Both the position numbers and the translations under genes were made by a program. The notes beneath the pieces are model-generated. The model searched no databases. It was not told the origin of the DNA and saw only the letters and a list, made by a program, of their open reading frames with translations. A stretch of DNA of 64,000 nt, taken from NCBI GenBank assembly GCA_966211965.1, contig CBIHON010000015.1, forward strand, positions 41,241-105,240, in the 5' to 3' direction. Source of the DNA: CBIHON01 sp966211965 (GTDB lineage: Bacteria > Pseudomonadota > Gammaproteobacteria > Burkholderiales > Burkholderiaceae_D). Below, one piece after another: positions 43,872 to 51,825 of the stretch (position 1 is its first letter; every line of letters starts with the position of its first letter).

Positions 43872-44831
43872 ATGGCGTATCTCCACGACTTGTCTTATGA
43901 ACTGGGAGTGCATCGGCCGACGCTTTCGCTGAAAGAAGAAGGCGTGCCGCGCGAAGCCATCCTGGAATTGCTGGTCAAAGGAGCGGATGGATATCGCCAC
44001 AGCGTGGACTCCTTGCTGCAGGTGGCGCTCCGCACGGCGCAGGCGACGCTGCAAAAAACGCATGTCGGCCGCGAGCAGATCGACGTGCTGCTGTTCGGGA
44101 CCAACTCGCTCAACTCGCCGGAGTTCCGCCAGGATTTCGGCCATGCGCTCCTGACCGGGCTGGGTTTGTCGCATGCCTATGTGCAGTCGGTCGGCTTTCA
44201 GAATTGCGGCGATAGCGTACCCATCCTGCGCACCGCACATGCATTGGTCGAGTCGGGCACGGCGCGCAATGTGCTGGTCTTGATTGCCGATGATGTGACT
44301 GCGGCCAAGGTTCCCCGTATCTTGAAGAATTCCTACCTGCATAGCGACGGCGCCTGCGCTTGCCTGGTCACGGCGACGCCGCGCGGATTCCGGATCGGCA
44401 ATAGCGCGGTTTTGCACGTGCCGGCATCGGACCGGGGCGCGGCGGACTTGTACGACCTGGAAGGCAACCTCGCATCCTTGCTGGAGCGGGCGGCGCAATC
44501 GGCGGCGAGTTTCGGCGGTGCCGCCGAGGCGCCGGCCTTCGTCGTCACGCACAATATGAACCGCTTGTACAACCAGCGCGTCGCCGACGTATTCGGTGTG
44601 CCGAGGGACCGGGTGTTCGGTAATTTTCCGCTGGGTCATTGCCTGGCTTCGGACGTACTGGTCAATCTATGCCGCTTGGGACGCGAGCATTTTCTGGAGC
44701 AAGGGCAGCGCGGCATCCTGGTGGTGCCGACCCGCCGCAGCGTCGGCGTGTTGGGCCTCACTTATCATGCACCGGAAGCGCCGGCACCGTCTCGCACGCT
44801 TGAACCCGCCGTGCTGGAGAGCCAGGCATGA
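43872..44831 (+). CDS. KAS III-like (FabH-type) condensing enzyme with altered triad
   Basis: A 319-residue thiolase-fold enzyme of the 3-oxoacyl-ACP synthase III type. The nucleophile is C112 (GFQNCGDS) and a catalytic His is H227 (VTHNMNR). The third position, the Asn of the usual GN motif, is replaced by H256 in PLGHCLASD. Loss of the Cys-His-Asn set often marks enzymes that transfer acyl groups to make esters or amides instead of decarboxylative condensation. The start is two bases after the aminotransferase stop, and the 3' end overlaps the desaturase gene in an ATGA. Confidence 0.82.
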   Translation: MAYLHDLSYELGVHRPTLSLKEEGVPREAILELLVKGADGYRHSVDSLLQVALRTAQATLQKTHVGREQIDVLLFGTNSLNSPEFRQDFGHALLTGLGLSHAYVQSVGFQNCGDSVPILRTAHALVESGTARNVLVLIADDVTAAKVPRILKNSYLHSDGACACLVTATPRGFRIGNSAVLHVPASDRGAADLYDLEGNLASLLERAAQSAASFGGAAEAPAFVVTHNMNRLYNQRVADVFGVPRDRVFGNFPLGHCLASDVLVNLCRLGREHFLEQGQRGILVVPTRRSVGVLGLTYHAPEAPAPSRTLEPAVLESQA

Positions 44832-46195
44832 AGCGAGCCGAGTTTGACGAAGCCCGGATTCCCGGATCGGTGAGGGACAGGCAAGCAGGCACAGGTTTTC
44901 GCGCCGGCGTGCGCGAATCGATGACGGTCTTGCCTGCATGCCTGCAGCCGTTGTTGACCTACATCACAGGAAAGCCCCTGGCCGATGAACGGCCGAGCTT
45001 TGCGCCGGCCCCCATGCCGAATTTCGTGATGAGTTTGGCGGCATTGCTCGGCCTGATGGCAGGCAATCTCTATCTGCTGGCGCAGGCATCGATTTTCGGC
45101 TTCCTGATTCTGCCGCTGACGTGGGTCATTTGCACCGGCTTGTTGCGGAAAATGCAGGTGGTGTTCGGCCATCATTCGGTGCACCGCACCTTCATTCCGA
45201 GCAATCCGGCGGCCAACGAATTGATGCTCAATATCCTGGTCACGATCCCGCTGGCGCAGAACAGCGAAGAGTATCGGCACGATCATTTCGGCCATCATAG
45301 CCGCGCGCTGTTCACCACGCTCAAGGATGCCGATGCGGCGTTTTTGCATACGCTGGGCTTTGCGCCAGGCGCCAGCAAAGCCGCGCTCTGGCATACCCTG
45401 TTCAAGGTGCTGGTCTTGCCTCGGCTTCATTGGCTGTTCCTGCTGGCGCGCATGCGTTCGAACTTCATTACGCGTCCGCCGCTCTGGCGTCTTCTCGCGG
45501 CCGCATGGCTCGGGTTTCTAACCGTCGGGCTATGCTTGCTGACGGCATGGTGGCATGTCGCGCTGGTGGTCTGGCTGCCGTTTTTTATTTTTTATCACAT
45601 CAGCGCCTTGCTCCAGTTCCTGACCGAGCATGCGTGGATGATCAGCCGGGACGCGCCGGAGAGCACCGAGGCCTATGCCGAACGCTGCTGGGGGCGCTTT
45701 CTCGGCGCGCCCTGCCCGCCGCGTGCCGATGGCGCGCGCCTGCAACTGCTGCCATGGATACAATGGTGGGCCGGAATGATCCTGGTGCATGCGCCGATGC
45801 GGCTGGGATGCCTGGTCGGCGATTTGCCGGCGCATGACTGGCACCATCTGTGCGGGTTCCTGCGGCAGGCGCCGGCGCTCTGGCCGACGGCCATTTTTGC
45901 GCGGCAATCGGCGATCGACGGCGGCAACAGCATGGGGATGGAGCGGCGCGAGCTATGGGGCATGCACAGCATGTTGGAGCATGTTTTTTCCGCCCTGGAA
46001 GCTACGGCGCCGGATATGGCTTATCGGGAATGCGCCACGCCGGCGAAGTTGAATGATGCGGCGCGCGATGCCAAGTGTCCGCAATGCCAAGGCATGACAT
46101 TTTTCAGGTGCCGAAAGCACGCCGGAGAATTGGAAAGCGCGCTGTATTTTTGTATCTGCCGTCAAACGCGCGAACCGGCTTTCGATCCTTCATGA
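44828..46195 (+). CDS. Membrane fatty-acid desaturase-family enzyme
   Basis: A 455-residue integral-membrane diiron enzyme. The three His boxes are present: GHHSVH (114-119), RHDHFGHH (150-157) and HDWHH (336-340), with EHAW near 267-270 as an extra ligand. Hydrophobic helices lie at about 66-105 and 220-262. A Cys-containing tail (KCPQCQG, then FFRCRKH) follows the domain. It could introduce a double bond or hydroxyl into the carrier-bound intermediate. It is translationally coupled to the KAS III-like gene and ends the seven-gene tight operon. Confidence 0.85.
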   Translation: MKRAEFDEARIPGSVRDRQAGTGFRAGVRESMTVLPACLQPLLTYITGKPLADERPSFAPAPMPNFVMSLAALLGLMAGNLYLLAQASIFGFLILPLTWVICTGLLRKMQVVFGHHSVHRTFIPSNPAANELMLNILVTIPLAQNSEEYRHDHFGHHSRALFTTLKDADAAFLHTLGFAPGASKAALWHTLFKVLVLPRLHWLFLLARMRSNFITRPPLWRLLAAAWLGFLTVGLCLLTAWWHVALVVWLPFFIFYHISALLQFLTEHAWMISRDAPESTEAYAERCWGRFLGAPCPPRADGARLQLLPWIQWWAGMILVHAPMRLGCLVGDLPAHDWHHLCGFLRQAPALWPTAIFARQSAIDGGNSMGMERRELWGMHSMLEHVFSALEATAPDMAYRECATPAKLNDAARDAKCPQCQGMTFFRCRKHAGELESALYFCICRQTREPAFDPS

Positions 46196-46229
46196 AACCA
46201 CAAAACGATAAAGCATCACAACCAAACCG

Positions 46230-46256
46230 GGCCGCGGCACCCTCCGTGCCGCGGCC
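46230..46256 (+). terminator. Perfect GC hairpin after the seven-gene operon
   Basis: GGCCGCGGCAC and GTGCCGCGGCC form an 11-bp perfect stem with a 5-base loop, 34 bases after the desaturase stop. The T run is weak, so it may be a partial terminator that lowers expression of the methyltransferase and exporter genes. Confidence 0.55.
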
Positions 46257-46277
46257 TTCAATCTCAAGGGAATCAAC

Positions 46278-46862
46278 ATGAACGACTCGGACAATCTTCA
46301 TCCGCCTGAAGCCCTCGCCGGCATTCTCGCCGACACCCAGGCGCTCGACTTCAAGATGGCAAGCGAACCCATGGTCGGCTCCTTGCTGCGCACCCTGGCG
46401 GCAGCGAAGCCGCAGGGGCGTTTCCTCGAACTGGGCACCGGCACCGGCTTGTCGACCGCCTGGCTGCTGGACGGCATGAGCCGCGATGCGACGCTGCTCA
46501 CCATCGACAACGACCCGGTTCTGCTGGACGTGGCCCGTAAAAACCTGGGGCAGGATGCGCGCCTGAGCATCGTGTGCGACGATGGCGATCATTTCGTGCA
46601 AAGCCTGGCGGCCGACAAGGCGCGCTTCGATTTCATTTTTGCCGATACCTGGGCCGGCAAATACCGCTTTCTGGAGGAAACGCTAGGCATGCTCAATGCG
46701 CATGGCATGTACGTCATCGATGACATGTTGCCGCAACCGAATTGGCCGGAAGATCATCCGCCCAAAGTCATCGCCCTGCTCGATTATCTCAAGCAGCGTA
46801 AAGACCTGGTGATGACGCAATTGGCCTGGTCATGCGGCGTCGTCATTTGCACCAGGATCTGA
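46278..46862 (+). CDS. Class I SAM-dependent O-methyltransferase-like protein
   Basis: A 194-residue Rossmann-fold methyltransferase. Motif I is FLELGTGTGLSTAWLL, then LLTIDNDPVLLDVA (acidic residue binding SAM ribose), FDFIFADTWAGKY and VIDDMLPQP, as in the small catechol/caffeoyl-CoA O-methyltransferase group. It lies 82 bases after the desaturase gene, beyond a strong hairpin, so membership in the biosynthetic operon is likely but less certain. The substrate is unknown. Confidence 0.83.
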   Translation: MNDSDNLHPPEALAGILADTQALDFKMASEPMVGSLLRTLAAAKPQGRFLELGTGTGLSTAWLLDGMSRDATLLTIDNDPVLLDVARKNLGQDARLSIVCDDGDHFVQSLAADKARFDFIFADTWAGKYRFLEETLGMLNAHGMYVIDDMLPQPNWPEDHPPKVIALLDYLKQRKDLVMTQLAWSCGVVICTRI

Positions 46863-46925
46863 TTCCCGCAGTGCGAGCCGGCCGGTTTCCGGCGCCATCC
46901 CTCACCAACTTACTTCACATTCAAC

Positions 46926-47810
46926 ATGAAAACCATACATTGGATCAGTTTGCTTTTATTGGCCGCAATTTCAGGCTCATCGTTTATTTTTACGCGCGCC
47001 ATCGCTCCGGTCCTGGGGCCGACCGTGACCGCCGACTTGCGTGTCCTGCTGGGCGGCGGCACGCTGCTCATTTATGCCGCCGCGATCCGCTTCGACCCGG
47101 ACTGGAAGCGCAACTGGAAGCTGTACGCAGTCATCGGCCTGATCAACTCGGGCATTCCGTTTTTCCTGTATTCGTTCGCGGCGCTGTACATCCCGGCCTC
47201 GTATTCGGCCATCGTAAACTCCAGTGCGCCGCTGTTCGGTGCGCTGTTTTCCGCGCTGTGGCTCAATGACCGTCTGACCTTGAACAAGCTGTTCGGCCTG
47301 GCGCTGGGCATGACGGGGGTGGCGCTGATCAGTTATTCCGGCTCGAACGCCAACCTGTCGCCCATGTTCGGCTATGCAATCGCGGCTTGCATCGGTGCGG
47401 CGATGTGTTATGCGCTGTCGGGCATCGTCATCAAGCGCTTTGCCAAAGGCATCAAACCGCTGGCGATCGCCGGCTGCACGCAATTTGCCGCCGGCATACT
47501 GATGCTGCCGTTCTGGGGCGCGCAACCGGTCACGGGAATGGTGACGACCTCGGTCATCCTCAATCTCGCCGCCTTGGCCGTGGTATGCAGCGCCGTCGCT
47601 TACCTGATCTACTTTTGGCTGATCGGGGAAATCGGGCCGACCCGCACCCTGACGGTGACTTTTCTTACGCCGTTTTATGCGATGTTATGGGGCGCCGTAT
47701 TCCTGGGCGAAGCGGTTACGCCGCTCATGCTGGCGGGGTGCGTGGCGATCGTCTGCGCGACGATGCTGGTCAATCGCGCTCCTGCGGCGCCGCAGATCAA
47801 GACCGCTTAG
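46926..47810 (+). CDS. EamA/DMT-family transporter, possible exporter of the cluster product
   Basis: A 294-residue ten-helix membrane protein with two EamA repeats (LLLAAISGSSFIFTRAIAP, and LTVTFLTPFYAMLWGAVFLG late). It lies 63 bases after the methyltransferase gene on the same strand and inside the two border repeats, which makes an export role for the cluster metabolite plausible. It is distantly related to the DMT transporter at 35170. Confidence 0.86.
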   Translation: MKTIHWISLLLLAAISGSSFIFTRAIAPVLGPTVTADLRVLLGGGTLLIYAAAIRFDPDWKRNWKLYAVIGLINSGIPFFLYSFAALYIPASYSAIVNSSAPLFGALFSALWLNDRLTLNKLFGLALGMTGVALISYSGSNANLSPMFGYAIAACIGAAMCYALSGIVIKRFAKGIKPLAIAGCTQFAAGILMLPFWGAQPVTGMVTTSVILNLAALAVVCSAVAYLIYFWLIGEIGPTRTLTVTFLTPFYAMLWGAVFLGEAVTPLMLAGCVAIVCATMLVNRAPAAPQIKTA

Positions 47811-47870
47811 CGGCGGCGATGGAGGGGCAAAGCAGATGCGCCGTTTTGCCCTCTTTTATCCGCACGCCTC

Positions 47871-48094
47871 ATCCCAATCCCCGTAAAAAAACATAGCAGC
47901 CAAATCGCGTCTTTTTCCGCCTGGGCCGCTTCTCCGTGGGAGTATCAGTATCGGCTGCAGGCCGATACTGTTTCGCCGGCGGATCGAAGGCAAACGGCAT
48001 GCCGTCTTAAACCCCCCGCTCATCCCTCGCTGCACCCTTGCAAAACGAAAAAACCATTGATTTTCCTGTCACGTTTTTTTGCGAGGATTGGTAT
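47871..48094. repeat. MITE-like element, right border of the cluster
   Basis: Ends ATCCCAATCC and GGATTGGTAT with inner arms (AAATCGCG and GATTTTCCTGTCACG) match the element at 39337-39490. It is longer because of an inserted segment with a hairpin (CAGTATCGGC/GCCGATACTG). It terminates exactly at the stop codon of the convergent kinase gene and has no coding capacity. Confidence 0.65.
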
Positions 48095-49887
48095 CAATCC
48101 GGATTTTCCTCGGCAGGCACAAATACCTTGACCACACTGCCCTTGCCTTCACGCGAGAAAATGGAAATCGTGTAATTCAGATAGCCGGCAAAGCGGCGCA
48201 CGATCGACAAGCCCAGTCCGATTCCTTCCTGCCGCGGATCCGCGTAGGAAGAGCTCTGATAGAACGCTTCGAAAACGACTTCGCGTTCGGTAATCATGAT
48301 GCCGGGGCCATTGTCCCAGACCTCGATTGAAACGCCATCCGCTCTTTTGCGGGCGGCAAGCAATACCTTGTTGTGGGTAAACTTGAGGGCGTTCGAGAGC
48401 AGGTTTTCCAGGATGCGCAACAGCATCTTTTCATCGGTATGCAAGCGGATCGATGTGGCGCGCAAGTGCAGATCGATTTTTTTATCGTGCGCCACGTCTT
48501 CGAAAGCCAGTTCGAGTTTTTGGAAGATATCCTGCAAATGAATTTCTTCGCGCTGGGGCGTAATCACCGCCGTTTCCAGCTTGGCGAATTCAAGAAAATG
48601 CCTGACGTAGGCTTGCAGATCCGCGACCACCTGAGCGAGCTTGGACAGCACCGGCGGAGCGTCTGCCGGCATGCTGCGCGCCGCATGGACCAGCAGTTGC
48701 AGCGCATGCAGGCGCTGCCGGAAATCATGGCTGGCCTCCTGGAAAAATGTCGACCTGGCTTGCAGTTTGCCGGCCGCATCCGCGCGCATCTTTTCCAGCT
48801 TCTTGTTGGCCTGTTGCAGTTGACGCAGCAGCAGGCCCAGGCTTTCGAGCGAGGTATGGGTAAAGCTCCATACGGCGGCCAGCATGATGATGCATGCGGA
48901 AATCAGTACCGTCACAAATTCTCCTACCAGCTTATCGAAAGCGTAGAACGCTTCTTCCTCGGGATAGGCCGCGGCGACGATCCAGCCGGTTGAAGTGATG
49001 CGCCGGTAGGAGACCAGCAGTTTTTTTCCGTCCTGGTCTTGTGATTCGCCGGCGCCTTCGAATCCGCGCAATGCCTTCTCGAACAAGGGATTGCTGTCCG
49101 GAGCAAAGGCACGTTGCATCAGGCGGGTCTGGTCCGGGTGCATGATCAATTTGCCGTCGGCGGTCACGAGATACAGGTAACCTGCGCGTCCGATCGCCAT
49201 TTTGCCGAGTTCACCCAGCATCGCCGGCCGTGTCAGGCCCAGGCTGCCGGACAAAATCCCCTTCAGTTGACCGTCTGCGGAAAATATCGGTGCGGTCAAC
49301 ATCAGCACCAGGTTGTTGTCACCTTTGGTCGTGATAAAGGGTTGCGAGATGACCGCTTTGCCGCCGCGGACCGTGTCCTTGATATAGTCACGCCAGGAAA
49401 AATCCTGGCCGCGCCGATTGGGAAGGAAGGGGTGTTCGGCCACGATTTTTCCGGAAGTCGAAAACAAAAAAAGGCTGCGGTCGAACAGCGCATGCAGTCC
49501 CAGGTTCCGATCAAGAAAATATTGCGCGTTCTCCGCATTGGCCAGGTCGGCGGCGTTTGCTGTCTTTGCCCCATTGAGCAGCGCTTTTTGCATGGTCAAC
49601 AGCTTTTGATCGAGTTCGTCGGCGATGCGGCCGGTCAAGGTATTTTGCTGCGCGAGAAAAACGTTTTTGAGATTCGATTTGAAGGAGTCGAAAGAAAGAG
49701 CGCTGAGAACTGAAATCGTGATCACGAACAGAGAAGAGATTCCCATCGCCAGCTTCGTCGAAACCGTAAGCGGCTGCCATAGCCGAAGCCGGAGCGGATT
49801 CAGCGCGCCGGCCGACCTGCACAAAGAACCGTTTTTCCTGGAAACGGAGTTCGTCCCGGCCGGCAGCCCGGTTTTCAAATCATCCAT
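48094..49887 (-). CDS. Sensor histidine kinase with extracytoplasmic dCache-like domain
   Basis: The protein has 597 residues. Membrane helices at about 47-66 and 322-341 enclose a periplasmic Cache-type sensor (SWRDYIKDTVRGGKAVISQP, GYLYLVTADGKLIMHP). A coiled coil (350-380) leads to the HisKA box SHDFRQRLHALQLL with H387, and then HATPase_c with LENLLSNALKF, DNGPGI and GIGLGLSIVRR. It starts 18 bases after the response regulator gene, so the two form a two-component system. Cache domains usually bind small molecules such as amino or organic acids. Confidence 0.9.
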   Translation of the reverse strand: MDDLKTGLPAGTNSVSRKNGSLCRSAGALNPLRLRLWQPLTVSTKLAMGISSLFVITISVLSALSFDSFKSNLKNVFLAQQNTLTGRIADELDQKLLTMQKALLNGAKTANAADLANAENAQYFLDRNLGLHALFDRSLFLFSTSGKIVAEHPFLPNRRGQDFSWRDYIKDTVRGGKAVISQPFITTKGDNNLVLMLTAPIFSADGQLKGILSGSLGLTRPAMLGELGKMAIGRAGYLYLVTADGKLIMHPDQTRLMQRAFAPDSNPLFEKALRGFEGAGESQDQDGKKLLVSYRRITSTGWIVAAAYPEEEAFYAFDKLVGEFVTVLISACIIMLAAVWSFTHTSLESLGLLLRQLQQANKKLEKMRADAAGKLQARSTFFQEASHDFRQRLHALQLLVHAARSMPADAPPVLSKLAQVVADLQAYVRHFLEFAKLETAVITPQREEIHLQDIFQKLELAFEDVAHDKKIDLHLRATSIRLHTDEKMLLRILENLLSNALKFTHNKVLLAARKRADGVSIEVWDNGPGIMITEREVVFEAFYQSSSYADPRQEGIGLGLSIVRRFAGYLNYTISIFSREGKGSVVKVFVPAEENPD

Positions 49888-49905
49888 GGACGTGCATGCC
49901 GAATG

Positions 49906-50565
49906 TCATTTGCATGGGATGCTGGTGTAGCCTAATTCCATCGCTTTCGCGATTGCATGCGTTCTATTGGAAACATTCAGTGCCCGTAAAAGTCCCGATA
50001 CATGATTGTCGACCGTGCCCTCGGAGAGCTTGAGTTGCGCTGCGATTTGCTTGGAAGAGTAGCCGCGATACAGCAGCGAGATCACATCCTGTTGCCGCCG
50101 GGTCAGGCGTGTCGCACCTTGTTCGGCCCTTTGCGCGCTTTGGGAAAATACCGGACGTCCATCGATGATCGACTGCAGCGCCTCTGCAAAACCTTCGATG
50201 GGCATTGCCTTGCTGATATATCCCATCATGCCCAAGGCCCGCGCTTCCGCCATCCACTGCGGATTGTCGGAGCCGGTGATCACTGCGCATCGTGCAGCGG
50301 CACCCAGCCGGCAGAACTGGCGCGCCAGCGAAAGTCCATAGGCGCCGGGAACGTCGAGGTCGAGCAAAATCCGGAACCAGTTTTGTTGCCGTTGAAATTC
50401 CTTGACCGCCATCCCAGCGTTATCGCTGGTAGTGATGACCAGGCTGGCATCCATGTTGGATAACAGCAATTGTGTGGCGCTCGCAACCACGGGATGGTCT
50501 TCGACGATCAAGATCGGCCTTGCTTCAACAACGCTACTCGTACCCATCGCGTTCCTTTTCATCAA
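49906..50565 (-). CDS. NarL/FixJ-type response regulator
   Basis: The protein has 219 residues: a receiver domain (16-135) with phosphoacceptor D69 (RILLDLDVPGAYG) and a C-terminal LuxR-type helix-turn-helix (LTRRQQDVISLLYRGYSSKQ, SEGTVDNHVSGLLRAL). It is the first gene of an operon with the Cache-type kinase. Target genes cannot be seen; the neighbouring metabolite cluster is one possibility. Confidence 0.92.
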   Translation of the reverse strand: MMKRNAMGTSSVVEARPILIVEDHPVVASATQLLLSNMDASLVITTSDNAGMAVKEFQRQQNWFRILLDLDVPGAYGLSLARQFCRLGAAARCAVITGSDNPQWMAEARALGMMGYISKAMPIEGFAEALQSIIDGRPVFSQSAQRAEQGATRLTRRQQDVISLLYRGYSSKQIAAQLKLSEGTVDNHVSGLLRALNVSNRTHAIAKAMELGYTSIPCK

Positions 50566-50739
50566 ATTGCCGTTATGACAGGGCGATGAGAGCGGCTATT
50601 TTTTGATTGGTTCCTAAGCGAACAATTTTGTGTTTTTGGAAAGCAAGACATGAAACAAGAGTAGGATTCATGCCGCGAAGCGGACCCGGAATCGGCATCC
50701 CGCTATAATCGCCCATTCTCTTTGTTCGAGGTATGCACC

Positions 50740-51588
50740 GTGTCCGATCGCCTTGCCGTCTTGCCGCAATACCTGTTGCCCAAACAAGCCTTAACCATGC
50801 TGGCCGGCAAGTTTGCCAACGCCAGGGCAGGGGCGCTGACGACTGGCGTGATCCGCTGGTTTGTCCGGCGTTATGGCGTCAATATGGCGGAGGCGCGTGA
50901 TCCCGATATCGGCAGCTATCCCAGTTTCAACGAATTTTTTACGCGCGCCTTGCGCAGCGATGCACGGCCCTTGGCGACGGCGGATTTTCTTTGCCCGGTG
51001 GACGGCGCCATCAGCCAGTTCGGCAGGATCGAAGGCGAACAGATATTCCAGGCCAAGGGACACAATTACTCGTGCGCGGCACTGGTGGGCGGTGACCGCG
51101 AGCTGGCCGCGCAATTCCAGGACGGCAGTTTCGCCACCCTGTACCTGAGCCCGCGGGATTACCACCGCATACATATGCCTTGCGATGGCCGCCTGATCCG
51201 CATGATCCATGTGCCGGGTGCACTGTTTTCAGTCAACCCGACCACCGCGCGCGGCGTGCCGGGTTTGTTCGCGCGTAACGAGCGGGTGGTCTGCGTATTC
51301 GAGTCGGCGCACGGTCCCTTCCTTCTGATTCTGGTCGGCGCCACCATCGTTGGCAGCATGGCGACGGTCTGGCATGGGGTGGTCAACCCGCCGCGGGCGG
51401 GGCGGATTCGCGAGTGGCATTACCAGCAGCAACCGGTGCGCCTAAAGAAAGGCGAGGAAATGGGCCGCTTCCTGCTCGGCTCGACGGTGGTGATGCTGTT
51501 CCAGAAAGACGTGCTGCAATTCAATCCCGATTGGACGCCCGGCCGTGCGATCGCGCTGGGTGAAATGATGGGCATGCAGCCCGCTTGA
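50740..51588 (+). CDS. psd: Phosphatidylserine decarboxylase proenzyme
   Basis: Makes phosphatidylethanolamine from phosphatidylserine at the inner membrane. The proenzyme cleaves itself at LGST (about 246-249), turning Ser into the pyruvoyl cofactor. Other family marks are SFNEFFTRAL, PVDGAISQFG and YHRIHMPCDG. GTG 50740 has GAGG eight bases before it and gives 282 residues; a TTG at 50722 is in frame but unsupported. It is convergent with the small gene at 51601. Confidence 0.95.
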   Translation: MSDRLAVLPQYLLPKQALTMLAGKFANARAGALTTGVIRWFVRRYGVNMAEARDPDIGSYPSFNEFFTRALRSDARPLATADFLCPVDGAISQFGRIEGEQIFQAKGHNYSCAALVGGDRELAAQFQDGSFATLYLSPRDYHRIHMPCDGRLIRMIHVPGALFSVNPTTARGVPGLFARNERVVCVFESAHGPFLLILVGATIVGSMATVWHGVVNPPRAGRIREWHYQQQPVRLKKGEEMGRFLLGSTVVMLFQKDVLQFNPDWTPGRAIALGEMMGMQPA

Positions 51589-51600
51589 TCCGGCAGGCGA

Positions 51601-51825
51601 TCAAACCACCTGCCAGGAAAACAGGAACAGCTCGTTGCCGCGTATTTCTCCGTCGGCTTCGATTTCCTTGTTTTCCAGCCCGGCCAGCACATCGTCCCGG
51701 AAAGGATTGCCCCCTGCTCGCCGCAGCTTGTATTCGGCATCCGGCGTCACCAGCACCAAGGCTTCATGCTCGCTCTTGGTGCCGCTGCGGATTTCCTTGC
51801 GCCTGACGCAACCATGAAATTTCAT
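51601..51825 (-). CDS. Small protein overlapping the C25-like peptidase gene
   Basis: A 74-residue protein with no signal peptide. It is beta-rich and charged (EALVLVTPDAEYKLRR, GEIRGNELFLFSW), suggesting a small barrel-like fold. It begins in an ATGA overlap with the stop of the peptidase gene, so it is translated with it. I do not recognise a family. It could be a substrate, inhibitor or chaperone of the peptidase; no sequence evidence decides this. Confidence 0.65.
   Translation of the reverse strand: MKFHGCVRRKEIRSGTKSEHEALVLVTPDAEYKLRRAGGNPFRDDVLAGLENKEIEADGEIRGNELFLFSWQVV

Noticed and set aside
40402..46195. Terminal-alkyne (JamABC-like) or polyyne pathway from ligase, carrier and desaturase
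   Set aside because: The adenylating enzyme has NRPS/DltA motifs and the amino-group Asp rather than a fatty-acyl ligase pattern, and there is only one desaturase.
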